Shown in pieces: positions 26,971-34,326 of a stretch of 64,000 nucleotides of DNA (positions are counted from its first letter, which is position 1; each line of letters begins with the position of its first letter). The position numbers were made by a program, and so were the translations under genes. This DNA comes from Bacillota bacterium (GTDB lineage: Bacteria; Bacillota; Clostridia; Oscillospirales; Ruminococcaceae). The notes beneath the pieces were generated by a model, which searched no databases, was not told the origin of the DNA, and was given only the letters and a program-made list of their open reading frames with translations. The DNA is taken from contig JAEWLW010000044.1 of the NCBI GenBank assembly GCA_023457355.1, forward strand, positions 1 to 64,000, read 5' to 3'.

Positions 26971-28380
26971 TCAATTTAGTTCGAGATTCTTATCTAATCT
27001 AGCTATGTCCTCATGCACTATGTGGTTTATACTGTAAAATTCTTCCTGTAAATTCATAATTACGTAATATTTAGCTGTATAAAATTCTTGGTACTTGCTA
27101 TTTGCCAGTTTTTTATGGAGTTGTTCAAAGGGGCGGATAATTTGCTTATTGACTTCTTTTTTGTATTGCGCGGTATCAACTCTCATTTTATAGCGTATAA
27201 TCCTCAGTTTTCTCCTATGCCGCGGGAGCTTAACTTTTTTAGAGTGTCGTTTAAATGAGTATCGTTTAATAGGAATTTTTCTAATTTTTTTAATACTGCC
27301 ACAATAATAGTAATAAAATAGCGCTGGAAATAATGGCACCAAACTCCTTATTGAGTCGCTTATGTCATTCGTGCTCACGTTTACCGTCCTGGTATTATCG
27401 CCCGTGATCTCGATATCCCCTATTTTTATCGACCCGCTGCCATTGGAAGTTTCTGTATAATCTCTATTAACCAAAATATATTTGGCTAATATTTTTACAA
27501 AGGCCAACCGTGTCATCGGTGCCGACAGTGCTTTTATGTGTTGCAGCAGGTCATCGGATATATCCGGCATTTTCTCATATATAACAGCCATAGCATATGG
27601 CATAAAATGCTGTTCTATATCGTAGAGCAAAAATAAATCGTCATCCTCCTCACTAGCAACCCACCGCCCCAACTTAAACGCAGATATATCTCCGTTAAAA
27701 TTAAGAAACCGCGCTATATTCCCACTTTTATTTTTGGAAAATTCTAAATACGGTATGTCGCTGAAATATTTATAGCAATATAGGAGGAAGTCTTTGCTCA
27801 AGAGGCTGAAATGGTAGGTTCTAACCGTTTGCTCGCAATCGTATGTATTCGGATTTTGTTTAACGTCTACATCTTTAAGGAGCTTTTCTTCAACAATATT
27901 CAAGTCCAAATTTTTAATTTTTATCGGTAGATGAGATAGAAAATAGTTGAAGTTTACCGCAACAACTTCATCCAAACTTGGCGTCTCTTGGAATTCCCGC
28001 CTTTGGACTTTTTTGTCTCTTACAACGTATAATCTTTTATGAAAGACGCTACGCATAAAAGATTTGGCAGAGGTGTTTTTCGGGTAAAACCTAATGGCCC
28101 GCCCGCCCCATAACGTTATTGCGCGTCGTACCCGCCGATCTGTCTGCTGCATACAATAATATTTAAAATCGATCTCCAAAGCTTTTCTAATAGCCTTTTT
28201 ATCCTTTTCGCTGAGACTTTTTAATATGTACGCTATGAGCGAAATGTGCCAATTTTGTGTATCGCAAAGGTTGTCGAAAATTTTGGCGGCACTCACCTTA
28301 AAAGTAGGCGCGTGCCCTTTAAACCATCTTTCTACCTCTTTGTCTGGCGGTAGGGCCTTCTTAAAACTTAGATCATACAT
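26971..28380 (-). CDS. Unrecognised 469-residue protein of the nested module
   Basis: I do not recognise a family. The protein is soluble-looking except for a short hydrophobic stretch (LVPLFPALFYYYYCG, about residue 355). This is followed by a strongly basic region (KRYSFKRHSKKVKLPRHRRK) and a helical C-terminus. A Thr/Gly-rich segment (GSIKIGDIEITGDNTRTVNV) precedes the hydrophobic part. ATG at 28380 lies 9 nt behind GGGGG. The neighbours are a replication helicase and a possible origin, so a replication, packaging or defence role is conceivable; none is shown. Confidence 0.6.
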   Translation of the reverse strand: MYDLSFKKALPPDKEVERWFKGHAPTFKVSAAKIFDNLCDTQNWHISLIAYILKSLSEKDKKAIRKALEIDFKYYCMQQTDRRVRRAITLWGGRAIRFYPKNTSAKSFMRSVFHKRLYVVRDKKVQRREFQETPSLDEVVAVNFNYFLSHLPIKIKNLDLNIVEEKLLKDVDVKQNPNTYDCEQTVRTYHFSLLSKDFLLYCYKYFSDIPYLEFSKNKSGNIARFLNFNGDISAFKLGRWVASEEDDDLFLLYDIEQHFMPYAMAVIYEKMPDISDDLLQHIKALSAPMTRLAFVKILAKYILVNRDYTETSNGSGSIKIGDIEITGDNTRTVNVSTNDISDSIRSLVPLFPALFYYYYCGSIKKIRKIPIKRYSFKRHSKKVKLPRHRRKLRIIRYKMRVDTAQYKKEVNKQIIRPFEQLHKKLANSKYQEFYTAKYYVIMNLQEEFYSINHIVHEDIARLDKNLELN

Positions 28381-28410
28381 GACCACTTGCCCCCTATAAT
28401 AAATAATGGG

Positions 28411-28560
28411 TTTCCAGCGTTCCGCCGTTCCAGCGTTCCGATGGATTTAAAAATTATACCATATGCTTCTTAAGCTTTGGAATGAATTATATAACTAATT
28501 ATCTCCTTATAGCAGCACAACTTATTTATAACCTATTGGAACGCTGGAACAGCGGAACAC
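28411..28560. other. Possible replication origin: inverted iteron-like repeats around an AT-rich core
   Basis: At 28411-28440 the motif GCGTTCC-GCCGTTCC-AGCGTTCC occurs. At 28536-28555 its inverted counterpart GGAACGCTGGAACAGCGGAA occurs. The roughly 95 bp between are strongly AT-rich. Together with the SF3 helicase gene this resembles a small-element origin. It could also be an operator for the divergent genes on each side. Confidence 0.45.
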
Positions 28561-28613
28561 TATGAACAACAAAGAGTTAATACCACAAAATCAACTATAT
28601 ATTCTCTCCATAA

Positions 28614-28649
28614 GCAGGCGGGGTTATCTGTTCGGATAACCCCGCCTGC
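28614..28649. repeat. Perfect 15-bp inverted repeat 5' of the DUF3846 gene
   Basis: GCAGGCGGGGTTATC (28614-28628) pairs with 28635-28649 around a 6-nt loop. It ends 26 nt before the ATG of the next gene, so it would lie in that gene's leader or act as an attenuator. Confidence 0.65.
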
Positions 28650-28675
28650 ATTACATTTATATGGAGGAATACCTC

Positions 28676-29041
28676 ATGAAAATCTTAATAATCGAGCCTT
28701 TCAAACCACCGCGCTCCGCCGATATCGACGGTCGGCTCAGCACCCTTCAAAAAATTGTCGGCGGCACCATACAGGCCATCTACCCATACGATGACCCTGT
28801 CGCACTTATTTGTAATGACGAAGGCAAACTGCTCGGACTTCCACTTAATCGCAGCATTGAAGGTTACGACATTATCGCAGGAACATTCATCATTTGTGGG
28901 CTAGGGGAAGACTGCTTTGCACCGCTATCATCTGAGCTGGAACAAAAATACAAGGAAAAATTCCGCTACTCTGAAATTATTATTAAGCTGAATGGCAAAC
29001 TGGTTGCCCTCAAAATTCCTCTATCCAATTTAAAGCCTTAA
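28676..29041 (+). CDS. DUF3846 domain protein
   Basis: A 121-residue small acidic protein of the type often found on clostridial mobile elements (MKILIIEPFKPP, VGGTIQAIYPYDDPVALICN, GKLLGLPLNR, IIAGTFIICG). The function is unknown. The ATG at 28676 follows GGAGG by 8 nt. Confidence 0.75.
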   Translation: MKILIIEPFKPPRSADIDGRLSTLQKIVGGTIQAIYPYDDPVALICNDEGKLLGLPLNRSIEGYDIIAGTFIICGLGEDCFAPLSSELEQKYKEKFRYSEIIIKLNGKLVALKIPLSNLKP

Positions 29042-29113
29042 AAGGTATCCAAATACAATTTGATTGTCTATCTAACAGTCCTCTAAATATAAAAATTTGG
29101 GAGGACTATTGTT

Positions 29114-29323
29114 ATGCAAAAACGCAACTGTATACGCAGATATGAGATTTGGAGCGACGAAGAGTATCAAGCTTTGGCCGATGAATACAATACAGGCTGG
29201 ACAATTCAGAAGATGATAGACCATCACCAACGAAATCTCGGCGGCATTTCTGCTGCGCTGGTTCGGATAGGTAAAGTGCGCTCACGAAAAGAGTGCCGCG
29301 TCCTGTGGGAGGCAGGCCTATAA
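29114..29323 (+). CDS. Small protein of unknown function
   Basis: 69 residues, charged and probably helical (WSDEEYQALADEYNTGWTIQ), with a good SD (GGGAGG). The middle resembles a Myb/HTH-like segment, so DNA binding is possible. It is followed by a terminator shared with the convergent gene. Confidence 0.55.
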   Translation: MQKRNCIRRYEIWSDEEYQALADEYNTGWTIQKMIDHHQRNLGGISAALVRIGKVRSRKECRVLWEAGL

Positions 29324-29329
29324 CAGCAG

Positions 29330-29370
29330 ACGACCACTTAAAGCTTAGATAATAAGCTTTAAGTGGTCGT
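29330..29370. terminator. Bidirectional terminator with perfect 17-bp stem
   Basis: ACGACCACTTAAAGCTT (29330-29346) pairs with 29354-29370 around a 7-nt loop, between two convergent genes. Confidence 0.75.
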
Positions 29371-29376
29371 TATTTG

Positions 29377-29583
29377 CTACTCTAAGTTTGTCGGTAATAT
29401 GCTCTGGTTGATCATCGCCATAGCATAGGCGTTAACCGCCTGTCGTGGAATTTTCCACACGCGGCCAATTCTGAAAGCCTTAATCTGTCCGGAGGTTAAC
29501 AGCTCGTATGCTGTATTTTTTCCGATATATAAAAGATCCATCAGTTCCTGAACTGTTATGATTTCTAAATTCTCTTCTGGCAT
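29377..29583 (-). CDS. Excisionase-family HTH protein
   Basis: A 68-residue MerR/HTH_17 protein (ITVQELMDLLYIGKNTAYEL, FRIGRVWKIPRQAV). This is the second xis-like gene in the element. ATG at 29583 lies behind AAGGG. Since the tyrosine integrase already has its own, this one may act as a repressor or as a direction factor for another recombinase. Confidence 0.75.
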   Translation of the reverse strand: MPEENLEIITVQELMDLLYIGKNTAYELLTSGQIKAFRIGRVWKIPRQAVNAYAMAMINQSILPTNLE

Positions 29584-29734
29584 TAAACTCAGCCCTTTCA
29601 ATCCTTATTATCCCTATGTTCGTTACATCAGAAAAAATAAGTATACATTCTAACCCTGTACGTTGGGGTGTTATGTCGAATAACAGCCCGTTAAACCTGA
29701 CGGAACATAGGAACATATGAAAGGAATTGCAAAC

Positions 29735-30838
29735 ATGGAAGAAAGATTTGTCTGTGATCGCTGCCTTGAGGAATTTAATATCAGCGAACAGTATGCTTTT
29801 GACGAAAGTGTCTATTGCCCCGATTGCATCGATGAGGTGTCAGTGGTTTGCGCGCATTGCGGAGAGCGCATTCCCACAAACGGCAACGCCGGAACCGATG
29901 AGACCCCGCTTTGCTCAGTTTGCGCAAGTGATTACTATTGCTTCTGCGAAGGCTGTGGGCAGCTAATTCGAAACGAAGATGCCTATTACCTTGATGATGA
30001 CGAAGACACCCCGTATTGCTATGAGTGCTATGACATACGCAAGGAGCGTACTGCCATTCATCCCTATGGCTACAAACCCGAACCGATTTTCTACGGCGAG
30101 GGGAACCGCTATTTTGGAATTGAGCTTGAAATAGACGACGCCGGAAAGGACAGCGACAACGCTCGCCACTTGCTTAATGTTGCAAATGCTGAGAACCCAC
30201 ATGTTTACATCAAGTCCGACAGCAGCCTAAATGACGGGATGGAGATTGTCACTCACCCAATGAGCATGGATTATCACCAATACGACATGCCATGGAAGGA
30301 CATTTTGGATTGCGCCCGGGACATGGGCTATAAAAGTCATGATGCCCAAACCTGCGGACTGCATATTCATGTCAGCAGACGGTGCTTTGGCCAATCCTAC
30401 GAAGAACAGGAAAGCCATATTGCCCGCATCCTCTACTTTGTGGAACATCACTGGCTGGAGCTGCTTAAATTTTCCCGCCGCACCGAAGCACAGATGAAAC
30501 GCTGGGCCAGTCGGTACGGCTATAAAAATACGCCTCAGGAGATTCTCAATACCGCCAAGGCTGGCAGCATCGGCCGATATGCCTGCGTCAACATTCAAAA
30601 TTACGATACCATTGAATTTAGAATGTTCCGCGGTACGCTTAAGATCAATACGCTAATCGCTACATTACAACTCGTCAACGAGATTTGTAATGTAGCGATT
30701 TCTTATTCAGAAGAGGAATTAAGTCACCTTTCATGGTTCGATTTTGTAGAACGCATTGACCATCCTGAACTGATCGCTTACCTCAAGCAGCGCCGACTTT
30801 ATATCAATGATCCTGTCGCGTGTGAAGAAGATTTATGA
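29735..30838 (+). CDS. Amidoligase-family protein with N-terminal zinc ribbons
   Basis: About 367 residues. The first 100 carry six CxxC pairs (near 7/10, 28/31, 39/42, 60/63, 71/74 and 94/97), suggesting three zinc-binding modules. The rest matches the amidoligase fold of the glutamine synthetase/GshA superfamily: YFGIELEIDD, DGMEIVTHPMS, CGLHIHVSRRCF and IEFRMFRGTL. Such enzymes are predicted to form ATP-dependent amide bonds on peptides or proteins. The next gene is a class II glutamine amidotransferase, a known partner type. The ATG at 29735 follows AAAGGA by 9 nt. Confidence 0.78.
   Translation: MEERFVCDRCLEEFNISEQYAFDESVYCPDCIDEVSVVCAHCGERIPTNGNAGTDETPLCSVCASDYYCFCEGCGQLIRNEDAYYLDDDEDTPYCYECYDIRKERTAIHPYGYKPEPIFYGEGNRYFGIELEIDDAGKDSDNARHLLNVANAENPHVYIKSDSSLNDGMEIVTHPMSMDYHQYDMPWKDILDCARDMGYKSHDAQTCGLHIHVSRRCFGQSYEEQESHIARILYFVEHHWLELLKFSRRTEAQMKRWASRYGYKNTPQEILNTAKAGSIGRYACVNIQNYDTIEFRMFRGTLKINTLIATLQLVNEICNVAISYSEEELSHLSWFDFVERIDHPELIAYLKQRRLYINDPVACEEDL
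30655..30700. repeat. Perfect 16-bp inverted repeat inside the amidoligase gene
   Basis: AATCGCTACATTACAA (30655-30670) pairs with 30685-30700, with a further CTCGT/ACGAG pair inside the loop. It is fully coding. Confidence 0.7.
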
Positions 30839-30934
30839 AGGCGACAGAAACAACAGAATACACTTTTGATCCATCTTGCGCTGACGCTGCTTGAAAGACT
30901 TTGGATGAATTTCTAAGGAAAAAGGGGATATTTT

Positions 30935-31927
30935 ATGTGTTCACTGTTTGGAATCATTGACTATAAGGAAGCATTAAGCCAAAAATGGCGCAACAAGGCC
31001 ATTACAGTGCTTTCACGGGAATCGCAAATAAGAGGAACGGATGCAACCGGAATCGCTTATAATTTTAACCACCAAATGCGGGTTTTTAAGCGTCCATGGC
31101 CCGCTCGGAGGATGCATTTTTGCATCCCGGAGGGTGTTCCGGTCATCATGGGGCATACGAGAATGACAACGCAGGGGAGTGCTAAGCGAAACTACAATAA
31201 TCATCCGTTTTCAGGGTGTTGCGGGAATATGCGCTTCGCTCTGGCGCACAACGGCGTGCTTTATAACGACAAATTGCTGCGCAGTCAGTATCATTTACCG
31301 AAGACCGCTATTGAGACCGATAGTTATGCTGCCGTTCAGCTTTTGGAGCAGAATAATACCCTCGACCTCGCCGCGCTGCAACAGGCAGTCGAGCGGGTCG
31401 AGGGCTCTTTCACCTTTACAATACTGGATGAAAACGGCACATTATCCTTTATAAAAGGGACAAGCCCGCTCGTCATCTACCGGTTTGAGTCGCTTGGATT
31501 TTATCTGTACGCCTCCACCGAGGAGATTATGAAGCGGGTCATACATCGGCTGAAAATTGGCAAGATGCTATACAGCAATATCACTATTGAATGTGGTGAC
31601 ATTCTTCAAATTAACAAACACGGAGATTGTCACTGGGGAAAGTTTGATGCGTCACATTTATATCAGGCGAGTGCTTATTCTCGCTTTGGCTTATGGGATG
31701 ATCCGTATGATTGGGGGAATCTGATGTATAAAACATCATGCAGAGAGAATACGCCGCTGGATGCCTTGCTGTCCTCAGCAAGCGCTATGGGTGTTTCTCC
31801 CGATGATGTCGCGCTTTTGCTCGACGGTGGGTATGATCAATCCGATATAGAGGATTTGCTGTATGAGCCCATGTTGCTGCGAGAATGCCTGGCCGAGTTA
31901 AAGGAATCGTGCTGCGGCTGGTATTGA
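30935..31927 (+). CDS. Class II glutamine amidotransferase
   Basis: A 330-residue Ntn-type amidotransferase. After Met removal Cys2 (MCSLFGIIDY) would be the nucleophile. RGTDATGIAYNF, GHTRMTTQGS, NHPFSG, LAHNGVLYND and ETDSYAAVQLL match the PurF/GlmS glutaminase domain. The C-terminal 100 residues lack a recognisable synthase domain, so it may pass ammonia to a partner, most likely the neighbouring amidoligase. SD AAGGGG supports the start. Confidence 0.82.
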   Translation: MCSLFGIIDYKEALSQKWRNKAITVLSRESQIRGTDATGIAYNFNHQMRVFKRPWPARRMHFCIPEGVPVIMGHTRMTTQGSAKRNYNNHPFSGCCGNMRFALAHNGVLYNDKLLRSQYHLPKTAIETDSYAAVQLLEQNNTLDLAALQQAVERVEGSFTFTILDENGTLSFIKGTSPLVIYRFESLGFYLYASTEEIMKRVIHRLKIGKMLYSNITIECGDILQINKHGDCHWGKFDASHLYQASAYSRFGLWDDPYDWGNLMYKTSCRENTPLDALLSSASAMGVSPDDVALLLDGGYDQSDIEDLLYEPMLLRECLAELKESCCGWY

Positions 31928-31956
31928 CACAATGGCTTTTGCAAGCGCTTCCCAAA

Positions 31957-32076
31957 GCAAATGGTTCTTCGGCTTTACAACAAAGGCCGGGCATCGCCGT
32001 TGCTTAAAACACATCCGGCGCAGAATACGAAGCATTCTGCGCCGGATCTTTGTTGTAAAGCCGAAGAACCATTTGC
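31957..32076. repeat. 120-nt nested inverted repeat
   Basis: A perfect 29-bp outer stem (31957-31985 with 32048-32076) encloses a perfect 14-bp inner hairpin, ATCCGGCGCAGAAT (32013-32026) with 32034-32047. The 27 nt between the arms on the left side are unpaired. It lies 30 nt past the amidotransferase stop. This is larger than an ordinary terminator; it may be a small palindromic mobile repeat or a structured RNA. Confidence 0.8.
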
Positions 32077-32172
32077 GGCGGGGCGTTTGTAGCGTAACGG
32101 AACACGCACCAGCCGTATAGCACCAATCCATATTTGTTCCATAAATTCATTATTATTGAGGAGTTGTTTAAT

Positions 32173-32364
32173 ATGTCCACCATCGTATACATCATCAGCA
32201 TCATCTTAGCCACCATCATCGTCCGGGTGCTGCGCAGTTTATTCATGGGGCTTTTCGGAATCAATGCCATGTTTGTCAGCTTCAAGTCACAGCTTGTCTT
32301 TATCGCACTTGGCACCGCGATTTTGTCCACCGGCATTGCTTCGCTGCTGGGTATTACTTTATAA
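32173..32364 (+). CDS. Small two-helix membrane protein
   Basis: 63 residues with two hydrophobic segments (IVYIISIILATIIVRVL and LVFIALGTAILSTGIASLL) and no known domain. The ATG at 32173 follows GAGGAG by 9 nt. Holin-like or regulatory roles are possible. Confidence 0.65.
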   Translation: MSTIVYIISIILATIIVRVLRSLFMGLFGINAMFVSFKSQLVFIALGTAILSTGIASLLGITL

Positions 32365-32374
32365 CACGATACCC

Positions 32375-32414
32375 GATACCCCGGCGCAAGTGCTTGTACT
32401 TGCGCCGGGGTATC
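32375..32414 (+). terminator. Perfect 17-bp inverted repeat after the membrane protein gene
   Basis: GATACCCCGGCGCAAGT (32375-32391) pairs with 32398-32414 around a 6-nt loop. It has only a weak T-run (TTTTT 16 nt later). Confidence 0.65.
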
Positions 32415-32450
32415 ACACCATTTTTAACGCATCTGTCGCGCTTATCTCCC

Positions 32451-32479
32451 TTGACACGGGGGACTTCATGACATATCCT
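32451..32479 (+). promoter_or_regulatory. Possible promoter of the serine recombinase
   Basis: TTGACA, a 17-nt spacer and TATCCT end about 57 nt before the SD GGAGG at 32523. If the recombinase is mother-cell specific, a sigma-E promoter would be expected instead; I could not find a clear one. Confidence 0.4.
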
Positions 32480-32535
32480 TTTCATAGACAAACACAACCA
32501 TGCTTTGATCATTTTTTTGAGGGGAGGGGTTTCAT

Positions 32536-34326
32536 CTGGCACAGGTTCAAAGACAAGATGCATCCGACAACAGAAAAGTGGCCATCTATGCACGAAAATC
32601 CAAAATCACCGAAACCGGCAAGAGCGTTGAAAATCAGATTACCAAATGCAAGAGCTATGCTAATCTCAAATTTGACGCCGGTGATGATGATATATTAATT
32701 TATCAGGATGAGGGCTTGTCGGGCTATTACTCTGACCGCCCTGCCTATATGCGCATGCTGGATGATATCCGTCAAAATAAAATCCGTGCGGTGATCTGCT
32801 ATAAGTTTGATCGAATCAGCCGCCGGACGCTTGACCTTTTAAATTTAGTCGAACACCTTAAAACGAAGCATATCGCTTTCATATCCTGCACCGACGACGT
32901 TGACACCAGCAGCCGAATTGGTAAAATTCTCATGTCGCTGCTAGCTTCAATCTCGGAATTCGAGCGGGATATCATCGCGGAGCGCATCGCCGATAATATG
33001 TACGAGCTTGCTAAGGAAGGGCGCTGGCTGGGCGGCACAACCCCAACCGGATTTTACTCTAAGAAAGAGTATATCGTCACGCATGGCAAAAAGACGTCCA
33101 TCAACCATCTGGAGCCTGTACCGGAGGAGCAGGAGATAGTCAGGGGAATCTATGAAACCTTTTTGAAAAACCGTAGCTTAGGCAAGGTGGTCGAGTGGGC
33201 AGAGGAACGCAAAATTCTTAGTAAAAATAAATGCCACTATACCAACATCAGCATTCGAGATATCATAAAAAACCCCGTCTACGCCATCGCGGACGGGGAT
33301 ACCTATGATTATTTTAAGGCCTTCTCGGTACCGATTTATGCCGATGAGACTGATTTTAATGGTATTAATGGACTTATGGTCTACAATAAGACTGAGCAGA
33401 CAAAAGAATTGCGAGACAGTTCCACCGCCATTCACCCCGAATATGTCAAGCGAAGCGAAATCCGCGACATTTCAGAGTGGATTATCTCGGTTGGCAAACA
33501 CAAGGGCCTTATAAGCGGCAAGGATTGGATCCGTGCTCAGAGTATCTTAGAGGATAACCGCAGCCTGTACGCCCGCCCCAATGAAGAAAGCCGTTCGCTG
33601 CTTTCGGGCCTGATTGCCTGCCCCATTTGCGGTGAGAATATGTACACACGCAAACTGAGCGGCCGTTATACCAAAGAGGGCGTGCCGCGTTTTAACTATG
33701 TCTGCAAAACAAAGTTTCATGACCGCCACGCCTGCAGAAGCAAGGATATCAACGGAAACGAGCTGGATACCTTTGTTCTGGAAAGTATTTGTGCCATGAA
33801 TGACCCCGATAACGACTATTATGAGTTGCTGATCGCCTCAAAGAATTCATTATCGGGTTCCGGCGAAAAGCATGAAGCAGAAAAGCAGCGGCTGCAAAAG
33901 CGACTGGCGGGAATTGAAAAAGAGATTTCATCTCAAACACAGACTATGCGCGGCGCTTCGCAAGCAATTAAGAATGCGCTGATGGCGGATATTGAAAACC
34001 TTGCCAACGAACAAAGCGAGGTGGAAAACCGCCTCACGGTTATTCTGGCGGAGCAGCAGCACTGCGCGACGCAACTCGTGGATATGGCGCACCTGCGCGA
34101 GATCATTGCATCGTTTCCAAAACTGCTGCCGGTGCTGTCCTATCAGGACAAAATGGAGCTTGTCCGCGCCGTGCTTGAAAAAGTGGTTGTCGCACCCGAC
34201 GAAAACAAAGATTTGCAGGTGCATCTGTTCTTAAAAGGGGCCAAAACGCCCGAATCAGGCCAAAATGGACACGAAACGGGTGCTATGTGTCAACCGGATG
34301 CGGGTAGCATTTTCTATACACCTTGA
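32536..34326 (+). CDS. Large serine recombinase, SpoIVCA-like, of the sigK-intervening element
   Basis: The catalytic resolvase domain starts VAIYARKSKITETGKSVENQ, with the nucleophilic Ser in ARKS. It contains YQDEGLSGYYSDRPAYMRML, KFDRISRRTLDLL and LASISEFERDIIAERIADNM. A recombinase domain (about 170-290), a zinc ribbon (CPICGENMY...CKTKFHDRHAC) and a C-terminal coiled coil follow. The SD GGGGAGGGG fits a CTG start at 32536; the first conventional start is GTG at 32578 (582 aa). The gene runs through the right att core and stops in host DNA, so its last codons depend on integration state. It faces the 5' half of sigK. Confidence 0.9.
   Translation: MAQVQRQDASDNRKVAIYARKSKITETGKSVENQITKCKSYANLKFDAGDDDILIYQDEGLSGYYSDRPAYMRMLDDIRQNKIRAVICYKFDRISRRTLDLLNLVEHLKTKHIAFISCTDDVDTSSRIGKILMSLLASISEFERDIIAERIADNMYELAKEGRWLGGTTPTGFYSKKEYIVTHGKKTSINHLEPVPEEQEIVRGIYETFLKNRSLGKVVEWAEERKILSKNKCHYTNISIRDIIKNPVYAIADGDTYDYFKAFSVPIYADETDFNGINGLMVYNKTEQTKELRDSSTAIHPEYVKRSEIRDISEWIISVGKHKGLISGKDWIRAQSILEDNRSLYARPNEESRSLLSGLIACPICGENMYTRKLSGRYTKEGVPRFNYVCKTKFHDRHACRSKDINGNELDTFVLESICAMNDPDNDYYELLIASKNSLSGSGEKHEAEKQRLQKRLAGIEKEISSQTQTMRGASQAIKNALMADIENLANEQSEVENRLTVILAEQQHCATQLVDMAHLREIIASFPKLLPVLSYQDKMELVRAVLEKVVVAPDENKDLQVHLFLKGAKTPESGQNGHETGAMCQPDAGSIFYTP
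34308..34316. other. Right attachment core of the sigK-intervening element
   Basis: A second CATTTTCTA copy. Sigma-K homology (RFATYASRCIEN) ends at this point. The element-side arm 34288-34307 reads TGTCAACCGGATGCGGGTAG and resembles the reverse complement of 950-969. Confidence 0.85.

Larger units (their letters stand above)
944..34316. mobile_element. sigK-intervening (skin-like) element, 33,364 bp, carrying a polysaccharide locus
   Basis: The element separates the two sigK segments and is bounded by a 9-bp direct repeat. A large serine recombinase gene lies at its right end beside the 5' part of sigK. Excision restores an open 702-nt sigK frame. Skin elements in Bacillus subtilis and Clostridioides difficile interrupt sigK and are excised in the mother cell by a serine recombinase (SpoIVCA); the arrangement here fits that class. 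The cargo is an exopolysaccharide operon plus a nested integrase/replication module. As far as I can recall, such cargo is not typical of described skin elements. Confidence 0.88.

Noticed and set aside
24478..32414. The palindromes as a CRISPR array
   Set aside because: They differ in sequence, are irregularly spaced between genes, and no cas gene is present.
944..34316. The whole region as an ordinary prophage
   Set aside because: No capsid, terminase, portal or tail genes are present; the boundaries are set by the split sigK and a serine recombinase.
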